DNA from: Mesorhabditis belari
Taxonomy: Eukaryota; Nematoda; Chromadorea; Rhabditida; Rhabditidae
Direction of reading: 5' to 3'
Assembly (NCBI GenBank): GCA_958450365.1
Contig: CAUEEP010000729.1
Span: 124,001 to 188,000, forward strand
DNA length: 64,000 bases
In this document: positions 46,001 to 47,576 of the stretch, piece after piece
How the letters are laid out: every line of letters begins with the position of its first letter
Numbering within the stretch: the first letter of the stretch is position 1
Program-made: the position numbers and the translations under genes
Notes under the pieces: generated by a model
The model's input: only the letters and a program-made list of their open reading frames with translations
Told to the model about the DNA's origin: nothing
Database searches by the model: none

Positions 46001-47363
46001 TAAAAGAAGAAACGGTAAGAGCTAAAAAATCAGATTTCTCTAACTCCATTTCCAGCTTCACGTGAGCATTCTCCATTCCGAGTCAAATGTCGAAGTGAGA
46101 GACGTTTTGCCGGTGCTTCGTCCAATCTGCGATGGACGTTGGCATTCGATCAAGGTCGAGTTGCACGCAGATCGATTGGCTGTACAGATTGATGAGGTGA
46201 GTTCGATGGAAGGGACTCTAAAATGAGTCCTGCTTATCGTAATCCTCTGAATTCATCGAAAATCTCAGGAACGTCACGAGGTGATGGTCTATCTCACGCC
46301 CACCGTGCGCCATCTTTTCACAAAATTGCCGCTCAACGTAGCCGGAGTGTCAGGTGAAAAATCATCTCTTTAAATTTGGTCCCTATCTCTTCAAATTTGG
46401 TTCCCAATCTCTCTAAATTTGGTTCCCTATTTGACTAGTAATATAATATAATTTGCAATATAATATAATACGTACTGTGCATATTGTACAAAGTACTAGT
46501 ATTATATTATATTACTGCATGTTCTAATAGAGCTTATTTTCAGCTACTGCAGCTAGAGAGGCTGAGTTGAGGTCTTCGTTGGCGGGTTGTGTCCGCTACG
46601 TGACGATTAACGGAAAAGCCACGTACTTTGAGAATGCACTTAAAATAAACAAGGTGAGTTTGGAAAGAAATAGCTATAGTACTACGTACTGTACATATTG
46701 TACAAAGTACTAGTATGTACATAGTGTACAAAGTACTAGTATGTATTAGGTTGATGCATAAGTCTTTTCGTTTTTTTCGTACTTCTGTTAAAAAGTAACA
46801 AATTCACCAATTAATCTATAGTTTGCTCTATAAAAAAAAGTTTTTTGTTTTTTTTTGTTCAATTTCCATCTTTTTAAATCAATTTCGGTTCACTTTCAAG
46901 CAAATTCGAGAGTGAAAAACGCCTTTTTCGTAAAAATCTATAAAAAAACTCTACGGAAAAATTGGCTGAATGAATTTCTCTGAAATTTTGGCGAAATATC
47001 AAACTTTTTTCTCTATCTTTTATCTATTGACACGAAGATAGGTTTTCTTTAGCTAAGGTGTCTAAACCGCATCATCGAGTTAGCCCTTTTTGACTACCCG
47101 ACTTCATACTCTCAAGAAAATCCAGGCATAAAATATTTTTAAACCCCGTTTTATTGTTATTTTGCAGAAAAATAATTGATTTTTCTAATGAAATCAACCG
47201 TAGTTTAATTGGTGCATTTGTTGGCTTGAAACGGCAGACGAAAAGGAACGAAAAGACTTATGCATCAACCTAATACATAGTGTACAAAGTACTAGTATGT
47301 ACTGTCGTCACATAACATAAACGAAGCTTTTAGGTGATCGTTGACGGATGTCCATTCCCCTAA
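3849..47363 (+). CDS. lam-3: Laminin alpha chain, alpha-1/2 type, 92 exons (complete)
   Basis: This encodes a secreted laminin alpha subunit, which forms a heterotrimer with beta and gamma chains in basement membranes. I threaded 92 exons totalling 9867 nt (3288 codons plus stop), and all splice phases agree from start to stop. Approximate residues: signal peptide 1-26, LN 47-300, LEa 301-556, L4 557-742, LEb 743-1305, second L4 1306-1487, LEc 1488-1700, coiled coil 1701-2276, LG1-5 2277-3288. Two L4 domains after an LN domain is the alpha-1/2 layout, which in C. elegans is lam-3; epi-1 is alpha-3/5-like. The length is close to that of family members, about 3.1 kb of residues. The gene is intact, with no internal stop or frameshift. 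About 78 percent of the span is intron. Some splice sites lie in repeats and are less certain than the rest. Confidence 0.93.
4425..4808. repeat. Intron 1 array, AGAGCTGAGACA, plus (TC)n
   Basis: A 12-bp unit alternates as GAGCTGAGACAA and GAGATGAGACTA for about 360 bp, and a CT run at 4783-4807 follows. Open frames on both strands here are pure repeat. Confidence 0.9.
4986..5257. mobile_element. 272-bp inverted-repeat MITE, TACCGTAAATACT family, copy 1
   Basis: The termini are TACCGTAAATACTGTAATAG and its near-perfect inverse CTATTAGAGTATTTACGGTA. The centre holds a palindrome around TTTGGTATCAAAAAATAGCCC. A second copy of matching length lies at 57756-58026 in the carboxypeptidase gene, with its internal sequence in the opposite orientation. 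It is non-coding and presumably mobilised in trans. Confidence 0.75.
5310..5890. repeat. Composite element with head-to-head tRNA-like sequences, copy 1
   Basis: A minus-strand tRNA-like block (5410-5475) and a plus-strand one (5590-5655) face each other. Each has A-box GTGGCCGAGTGG and B-box GTTCGACCCC or a close match. They are bounded by GCAAGGAGGTCGTTAAG motifs. A tail follows, with (AAAAC)n and ATAACTCTTGACAGGTTGTC, then a stretch ending near GCATCGAATGG. The same assembly recurs at 13265-13735. Confidence 0.65.
6522..7086. repeat. Intron 4 array made from exon 4 end plus its donor
   Basis: About 18 copies of a 31-bp unit, ATCGATTTGAGACAG followed by GTTTGGGTTACTGTAG. The first copy is the 3' end of exon 4 itself (codons for IDLRQ) with its GT donor. 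Every later copy therefore carries exon-like bases and a decoy 5' splice site. Confidence 0.92.
7339..7478. repeat. Intron 5 array, GGCTTCAGAGCT
   Basis: A perfect 12-bp unit repeated about 11 times. TTCAG in each unit resembles an acceptor. The ORFs of repeated dipeptide-like motifs here are artefacts. Confidence 0.92.
7825..7975. repeat. Intron 7 array, AAGATCAAGGCC
   Basis: Degenerate 12-bp units (AAGATCAAGGCCAAG, AAGATCAAGGGG and similar) fill this short intron. Confidence 0.8.
8168..8300. repeat. Intron 8 array, AGCTCTCCAGCTTCA
   Basis: A near-perfect 15-bp unit, about nine copies, ending 15 bp before the exon 9 acceptor. Confidence 0.92.
8315..10457 (+). CDS. lam-3: lam-3 exons 9-14: LEa laminin-EGF repeats
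   Basis: Exons: the end of 8315-8405, then 8471-8588, 9374-9492, 9538-9702, 9911-10056, 10304-10457. Each module has the eight-cysteine LE pattern; examples are [56 protein letters not shown] and [19 protein letters not shown]. About four to five modules form the rod between LN and the first L4 domain. Confidence 0.92.
8905..9170. repeat. Intron 10 array, AAGCTGTTAGGTC
   Basis: Degenerate units of AAGCTG(T/C)TAGGTC alternate with TAGACGTTAGGTC or CAGCCATTAGGTC. The intron (8589-9373) is otherwise featureless. Confidence 0.85.
9697..9820. repeat. Intron 12 array repeating the donor sequence
   Basis: Units of CTTGTAAGTCTTGTACTTGGT start at the exon 12 end (GGACTT, then GTAAGT). CTTGTAAG recurs several times downstream, so the true donor is copied in the array. 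Confidence 0.85.
10093..10200. repeat. Intron 13 array, AGAGGACTTGAGCTTGTTCT
   Basis: A 20-bp unit, about five copies, followed by a shorter CTTCCTGTTCATCTGTAATC repeat at 10210-10300. Confidence 0.88.
10509..12636 (+). CDS. lam-3: lam-3 exons 15-19: first laminin IV (L4) domain
   Basis: Exons: 10509-10667, 11403-11495, 11535-11663, 12188-12267, 12495-12636. L4 signatures are [29 protein letters not shown] and a late helix [20 protein letters not shown]. The last exon returns to an LE half-module ([13 protein letters not shown]). L4 inserts into a split LE module, as in vertebrate alpha-1 and alpha-2. Confidence 0.92.
10686..10950. repeat. Intron 15 array, GACTCAAGCTA
   Basis: An 11-bp unit, about 23 copies. 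The reverse-complement unit (GCTTGAGTCAG) forms a smaller array at 11235-11335 in the same intron, so the two can pair. Confidence 0.9.
11235..11335. repeat. Intron 15 inverted partner array, AGGCTTGAGTC
   Basis: About eight copies of the unit complementary to the 10686-10950 array. Together they could form a large intronic stem enclosing about 280 nt of loop. Confidence 0.85.
11700..11848. repeat. Intron 17 array, AGAGCT
   Basis: A hexamer AGAGCT/AGCTAG array of about 150 bp. A degenerate CTTGGCTTGG array follows at 12045-12138 in the same intron. Confidence 0.9.
12285..12400. repeat. Intron 18 array, CTTGTACTAGTTAGATCAGTA
   Basis: About six degenerate units in a 227-nt intron. Confidence 0.8.
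12595..21224 (+). CDS. lam-3: lam-3 exons 19-36: LEb laminin-EGF repeats
   Basis: Exons: 12787-12845, 12916-12979, 13807-13950, 14240-14326, 14849-14935, 15154-15228, 15441-15537, 15814-15913, 16677-16760, 16847-16940, 17047-17154, 17296-17440, 17941-18073, 19818-19884, 19937-19988, 20937-21052, 21091-21224. Repeated LE modules include [71 protein letters not shown] and [18 protein letters not shown]. The exon 36 donor at 21225 was chosen because it continues in phase into exon 37. Confidence 0.9.
13021..13062. repeat. (CAGA)n microsatellite
   Basis: About ten copies of a tetranucleotide in intron 21. Confidence 0.95.
13265..13735. repeat. Composite element with head-to-head tRNA-like sequences, copy 2
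   Basis: Same plan as 5310-5890. A minus-strand tRNA-like block (13280-13350, B-box GGGATCGAAC) faces a plus-strand one (13450-13515, B-box GGGTTCGACCCC). Both are flanked by GCAAGGAGGCCGTTAAG, and the same 3' tail ends near GCGTCGAATGG. It lies in intron 21 of lam-3. Confidence 0.7.
14345..14815. repeat. Intron 23 array, CTAGAGAT / TATCTAGC
   Basis: An 8-bp GATCTAGA repeat turns into its near-complement TCTAGCTATCTAGTTA. The intron is CTAG-rich and largely self-complementary. Confidence 0.9.
15252..15375. repeat. Intron 25 array, AAGAACAAGGG
   Basis: A perfect 11-bp unit, about seven copies, decaying into CAAGAACTGCT. Confidence 0.9.
15935..16650. repeat. Intron 27 higher-order array (80-bp unit)
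   Basis: Small CTACAGTAATCCTATAGTCG-type monomers are organised into an 80-bp higher-order unit that recurs at about 16060, 16140 and 16220, and further on. Two copies of this unit also occur at 18945-19035, inside a fold-back element. Confidence 0.88.
16948..17028. repeat. Intron 29 array, TATTGTACTT
   Basis: A 10-bp unit, about six copies, in a 106-nt intron. Confidence 0.85.
17446..17835. repeat. Inverted copies of the 142-bp unit, left of exon 32
   Basis: The segment is the reverse complement of the 142-143-bp units at 18299-18950, recognisable by CTCCAGCTTGACCCG and TTTCATCAGAATAGC. At least two degenerate copies precede exon 32, so exon 32 sits between long inverted repeats. Confidence 0.8.
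18110..19091. mobile_element. Fold-back element carrying a 142-bp tandem repeat
   Basis: The ends are inverted repeats of about 54 bp: GAATAGAAGACCAGGTAAAG then AGTATGATCGCGTA on the left, and the matching inverse on the right ending GTCTTCTATTC. Inside are about 4.5 units of 142-143 bp, starting at 18299, 18442, 18585, 18727 and 18869, then two units of the intron 27 80-bp repeat. There is no transposase. It looks like a fold-back transposon that captured local satellites. Confidence 0.7.
19310..19745. repeat. Intron 32 array, TAGCTACCGTATTCCTT
   Basis: A degenerate 17-18-bp unit of TAG(C/T)(T/C)ACCGTATTCC, about 25 copies, follows the fold-back element. Confidence 0.85.
20395..20645. repeat. 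Intron 34 array, GGAGCTATAAGTCTT
   Basis: Units of TTGGAGTCTTGGAGCTATAAGTC repeat about a dozen times. Confidence 0.88.
20640..20936. repeat. Intron 34 array repeating the exon 35 acceptor
   Basis: Units of TCAATCAGCTTCTAGA run up to the true acceptor, AACTTCTAG before exon 35 at 20937. About fifteen TTCTAG decoy acceptors precede the used one. Confidence 0.85.
21240..21432. repeat. Intron 36 array, GTAGCTACAGTCTGGAGGCTACT
   Basis: About eight units of 23-24 bp, each containing the palindrome TACTGTAGCTACAGT. Confidence 0.88.
21468..24439 (+). CDS. lam-3: lam-3 exons 37-43: second L4 domain
   Basis: Exons: 21468-21555, 21985-22101, 22178-22252, 23205-23279, 24057-24149, 24223-24285, 24360-24439. 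Signatures are [46 protein letters not shown] and AVYIRGSYN. The last exon starts the next LE module ([10 protein letters not shown]). For exon 41 the acceptor at 24056 was used; the upstream AG at 24042 gives a stop. Confidence 0.9.
21565..21972. repeat. Intron 37 array, GAGCTAGATCATCTAGATCTA
   Basis: CTAG-rich hexamer-based repeats. The 163-residue Arg/Ser open frame running through it is an artefact. Confidence 0.9.
22262..22545. repeat. Intron 39 array, GATCTAGCTATTGAATATCTATC
   Basis: Degenerate 20-30-bp units of TATCTATCTA and GATCTAG. The array continues at 23062-23165 on the other side of the transposon insertion. Confidence 0.85.
22547..23060. mobile_element. 514-bp DNA transposon remnant, perfect 27-bp TIRs
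   Basis: Ends are GGTTGGGGACTATGACTCGG then CGCCAAA, and its exact inverse. It splits the intron 39 satellite, so it inserted after the satellite arose. No transposase is visible, and I could not find a convincing target-site duplication. Confidence 0.85.
23380..23850. repeat. Intron 40 array, GACAAGGGGAT
   Basis: An 11-bp unit GACAAGGG(A/G)AT, about 25 copies, flanked on both sides by a GATCAGATCATCCAATT-type repeat. Open frames on the minus strand are artefacts. Confidence 0.92.
24415..27866 (+). CDS. lam-3: lam-3 exons 43-48: LEc repeats
   Basis: Exons after 43: 25233-25395, 25538-25665, 26052-26135, 26746-26868, 27725-27866. LE motifs include [61 protein letters not shown] and [16 protein letters not shown]. 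Exon 48 ends with the cysteine pair SCDQGC, which in laminins marks entry to the coiled coil, and begins the helix. Confidence 0.9.
24448..25125. repeat. Intron 43 array, GTAGAGCTACAGTATCTCT
   Basis: A degenerate 19-20-bp unit, about 35 copies, fills almost the whole intron. Confidence 0.9.
25433..25508. repeat. Intron 44 array, CAGGCT
   Basis: A hexamer array, about 12 copies. A related CAGGCCCAGGGC array lies in intron 45 at 25905-25990. Confidence 0.9.
25692..25765. repeat. Intron 45 array, AAATCAAAACC
   Basis: An 11-bp unit, about six copies. Confidence 0.85.
26145..26475. repeat. Intron 46 array, TAGATCAACC
   Basis: A 12-bp TAGATCAACCTA-type unit, about 22 copies, after a short GATTGAATA repeat. 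A CAGAACCAAATCA repeat follows at 26585-26700. Confidence 0.9.
27018..27660. repeat. Intron 47 array, (CTGTA)n / (CTGGA)n
   Basis: A pentamer array of about 640 bp. Because five is not a multiple of three, all three frames stay open with Cys/Thr/Tyr/Leu-rich proteins of up to 209 residues, which are artefacts. Confidence 0.95.
27800..35907 (+). CDS. lam-3: lam-3 exons 48-62: coiled-coil domain (I/II)
   Basis: Exons after 48: 28085-28148, 28780-28889, 30227-30374, 30615-30739, 31250-31324, 31416-31541, 31853-31905, 32766-32897, 32940-33044, 33076-33190, 33560-33685, 34427-34705, 35129-35194, 35752-35907. The peptide is Cys-free, rich in E, K, A and L, and heptad-like (for example [17 protein letters not shown] and [18 protein letters not shown]). 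This part winds with beta and gamma chains. Exon 52 is needed to join exon 51 (phase 1) to exon 53 (phase 0) in the helix frame. A possible 22-nt intron inside exon 60 was rejected. Confidence 0.85.
28312..28655. repeat. Intron 49 array, TTCAGCAGCG
   Basis: About 21 near-identical 10-bp units, then a 20-bp derivative with AAGTACAAGCGTTTAACAGC. Each unit contains TTCAG, an acceptor-like string. Confidence 0.95.
28896..29215. repeat. Intron 50 array, GGAAATGAGT
   Basis: A 10-bp unit GGAAATGA(G/T)T, about 30 copies, starts seven bases inside the intron. It grades into AAAATCATCGA repeats at 29215-29400 and 29600-29790. Confidence 0.93.
29958..30170 (+). repeat. tRNA-derived SINE-like sequence, left of exon 51
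   Basis: Starts with GCTCATTTGGCCGAGGGGTT (A-box) and has GAGGGTTCGACCCCC (B-box) at 30008-30022, then an unrelated 130-bp body. The anticodon arm does not fold as a normal tRNA. A related copy lies at 30485-30605. Confidence 0.6.
30485..30640 (+). repeat. tRNA-derived SINE-like sequence, entering exon 52
   Basis: A-box TTTGGCTGAGTGGCTAGC and B-box GAGGGTTCGATCCCCG, then a body ending in ACTTAGGCGGAACAACGGTC. The corresponding part of the 29958-30170 copy reads ACTAGGAGGGAAATGGTC, so the SINE tail may supply the exon 52 acceptor and its first bases. Confidence 0.5.
30765..31230. repeat. Intron 52 array, TCTAGAGGACTCTACAGTAA
   Basis: A 20-bp unit, about 23 near-perfect copies. Confidence 0.95.
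31680..31798. repeat. Intron 54 array, AAGAGTTGTCAGG
   Basis: Degenerate units of GAGTTGCCA and AGTTGTCAG, about ten copies. Confidence 0.85.
31925..32755. repeat. Intron 55 array, TTCTATAG / TAGTTC
   Basis: An 830-bp array with monomers TTCTATAG and TAGTTC. In its first part they are arranged in longer periods of about 50-60 bp, ending in a pure TTCTAG hexamer run (32580-32745). Confidence 0.92.
33198..33535. repeat. Intron 58 array, AAGCTCTAAAGCTTTACTAG
   Basis: A 20-bp unit, about 17 copies. Confidence 0.93.
33768..34030. repeat. Intron 59 array, 24-bp unit
   Basis: Unit GATCAGGCTAGGCCAGCTAG then ACTA, about 11 perfect copies. It is the most homogeneous array in the window, implying recent amplification. 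A TTCTATAG repeat follows at 34200-34285. Confidence 0.95.
34722..35065. repeat. Intron 60 array, TCTTTAGGAG
   Basis: A 10-bp unit TCTTTAGGAG, about 34 copies. Each contains TTTAGG, an acceptor-like string. Confidence 0.93.
35370..35509. repeat. 140-nt near-perfect hairpin in intron 61
   Basis: Left arm GCACAAGAATTCTGTGATTT onwards pairs with the right arm ending AGAATTCTTGTGC. The arms are about 63 nt with few mismatches, and the loop is about 10-14 nt. A partial third copy follows at 35530-35640. It could be a very small MITE or an unclassified hairpin RNA source; a (TTAGCTTG)n repeat precedes it. Confidence 0.75.
35945..36345. repeat. Intron 62 array, GTCTTCTACT
   Basis: A 10-bp unit GTC(T/G)TCTAC(T/G), about 40 copies. 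It is ordered into a longer period of about 120 bp by the T/G variants. The long open frames are artefacts. Confidence 0.95.
36494..43330 (+). CDS. lam-3: lam-3 exons 63-80: LG1-LG3
   Basis: Exons: 36494-36604, 36645-36722, 37203-37395, 37949-38076, 38194-38253, 38532-38626 (LG1); 38748-38833, 38887-38966, 39509-39619, 39895-39961, 40669-40784, 40878-41032 (LG2); 41901-42003, 42076-42174, 42242-42294, 42505-42600, 42850-42939, 43254-43330 (LG3). LG motifs include [48 protein letters not shown] and FTGCILSV. Exon 75 has RNRRQ, a furin-type site inside LG3. Confidence 0.88.
36730..37062. repeat. Intron 64 polypyrimidine tract
   Basis: About 300 nt of almost pure C/T, with a TTCTCTTCTCTCTTC motif and an internal duplication of about 125 bp. 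It is a candidate triplex or H-DNA sequence. ORFs rich in Glu, Lys and Arg on the minus strand are artefacts. Confidence 0.9.
37594..37666 (-). repeat. tRNA-like sequence in intron 65 (minus)
   Basis: It has D-arm GTGGTGTAATGGTTAGGAC and T-arm GGGGGTTCGACTCCC. The acceptor ends pair only through many G-U pairs, and position 33 of the anticodon loop is not U, so I read it as tRNA-derived rather than functional. Confidence 0.5.
37781..37858 (+). repeat. tRNA-like sequence in intron 65 (plus)
   Basis: It has D-arm TAATAGCTCAGTGGTAAAGC and T-arm GAGGGTTCAATTCCTC, but extra bases between them and no regular anticodon stem. It faces away from the minus-strand copy 115 bp to the left. Confidence 0.45.
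38102..38142. repeat. Interstitial TTAGGC telomere repeat, intron 66
   Basis: About six perfect copies of GGCTTA, which is TTAGGC read in register. This is the nematode telomere unit, inside a 117-nt intron of lam-3. Confidence 0.9.
38285..38405. repeat. Intron 67 array, TTTAATAAGC
   Basis: Units of CTTTAATAAG and CTTTAATAAC, about 11 copies. Confidence 0.88.
38990..39305. repeat. Intron 70 array, TTTAAATCGG
   Basis: Units of TTTAAATCGG/TTTAAATAG combine with GTGTTTAAATAGA in a longer period. The array is highly AT-rich and rich in TTTAAA palindromes. Confidence 0.88.
39775..39882. repeat. Intron 71 array, CTAGTTAT
   Basis: An 8-bp unit, about 13 copies. Confidence 0.9.
40010..40190. repeat. 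Intron 72 array, AGGCTTGAACC
   Basis: An 11-bp unit, about 14 copies. A CAAGCCTAAGCTTGTCCAGG array follows at 40445-40610. Confidence 0.9.
40262..40342 (-). repeat. tRNA-like sequence in intron 72
   Basis: It has D-arm TTATAGCTCAGTGGTTCGC, a perfect five-pair stem TTCGC/GCGAA with loop TCGGAAA, and a T-arm containing GTTCGATCCCCC. The lack of U at position 33 and the irregular variable region argue for a pseudo-tRNA or SINE head. Confidence 0.5.
41157..41440 (-). repeat. Tandem pair of tRNA-like sequences (about 150-bp unit)
   Basis: Two direct copies, at 41157-41306 and 41307-41440. Each has on the minus strand A-box ATGGCCGAGTGGCTAGCAGC and B-box GGGTTCAATCCCGG, followed by a shared body with TTTAAAGATCGTGGGTC. 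They lie in intron 74. Confidence 0.65.
41440..41775. repeat. Palindromic TTTGAGCTCAAA-family elements
   Basis: Two adjoining copies share TTAAGCTCAAATTTCTCAGC, and ATTTGAGCTCAAAG at the junction. They belong with the element at 1174-1391. Confidence 0.6.
42297..42395. repeat. Intron 77 array, ATAGAAATAGCT
   Basis: A 12-bp unit, about eight copies, from the exon 77 donor onwards. Confidence 0.88.
42655..42825. repeat. Interstitial TTAGGC telomere repeat, intron 78
   Basis: A core of about 13 TTAGGC units (42708-42789), with a single TTAGGG variant, is flanked by degenerate GACTTAGACTTCG hexamers. It is in the same orientation as the 38102 and 2904 arrays. Confidence 0.9.
43445..47363 (+). 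CDS. lam-3: lam-3 exons 81-92: linker, LG4 and LG5
   Basis: Exons: 43445-43513, 43939-43985 (linker with ERKK), 44097-44212, 44849-44979, 45146-45249, 45458-45621, 45666-45766 (LG4), 45872-46014, 46056-46196, 46269-46353, 46544-46653, 47334-47363 (LG5). Motifs are [53 protein letters not shown] and [12 protein letters not shown]. The chain ends DGCPFP, as is typical of laminin alpha C-termini. LG4-5 is the receptor-binding end in this family. Confidence 0.9.
43515..43825. repeat. Intron 81 array, AGAGAGCTTTAGCTTT
   Basis: A 16-bp unit, about 14 copies, then a TCTAAATCTAAAGC repeat. Confidence 0.9.
44335..44590 (+). repeat. Third relative of the tRNA-containing element
   Basis: The tail of the 5310 and 13265 elements appears in reverse (GACGCAAATTTTACGCTGAT, AAATGACAATCTGTCAGGAG). 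A single plus-strand tRNA-like block follows at 44515-44580, with anticodon stem CGCTC/GAGCG and B-box GAGTTCGATCCCC. Confidence 0.6.
44592..44795. repeat. Intron 83 array, ACCATATTGGA
   Basis: An 11-bp unit, about 18 copies. ORFs on the minus strand here are artefacts. Confidence 0.93.
45225..45290. repeat. Single tandem duplication of exon 85 end and donor
   Basis: The last 22 bases of exon 85 plus GTAAGTAGAAG are followed at once by a diverged copy (CGATCGAGAAGTCATTCAAG, then TAATTAGAAG). This is a two-copy version of the junction array seen in intron 4. Confidence 0.8.
46746..47273. mobile_element. Mariner-like MITE in the last lam-3 intron
   Basis: 528 bp with inverted ends TTAGGTTGATGCATAAGTCT then TTTCG, and flanking TA duplications (46744-46745 and 47274-47275). 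TTAGGT ends and a TA target are typical of mariner. No transposase is present. A diverged right half recurs at 55655-55922. Confidence 0.8.
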
Positions 47364-47409
47364 AAAGAAACGTTAGAATTTTCGGCTGTGTTTTTACTCG
47401 AATTCTTTG

Positions 47410-47415
47410 AATAAA
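47410..47415 (+). terminator. lam-3: lam-3 poly(A) signal AATAAA
   Basis: AATAAA lies 47 nt after the lam-3 stop codon, giving a short 3' UTR of the usual nematode size. Confidence 0.65.
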
Positions 47416-47489
47416 TACATTTTTAATCATAAAATAAGAATATAGATATAGAAATATCTAAAAATACAGTACAGAAAATAGAGAAATCG

Positions 47490-47495
47490 TTTATT
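47490..47495 (-). terminator. Poly(A) signal of the small membrane-protein gene
   Basis: AATAAA on the minus strand, 82 nt past the stop at 47577. It lies about 75 bp from the lam-3 signal, so the two genes converge tightly. Confidence 0.6.
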
Positions 47496-47576
47496 CATTG
47501 CAAAAGTGGCGATTTTTTTTTCGTTTTGAGTGTTTGAGCGTGTTTGAGCGTGTTTGAGTCGAGTGCCATTCATCAA

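Noticed and set aside
3849..47363. epi-1 (alpha-3/5-type laminin) as the gene identity
   Set aside because: The layout LN-LEa-L4-LEb-L4-LEc fits alpha-1/2; epi-1-type chains have a different arrangement with a longer N-terminal LE block.
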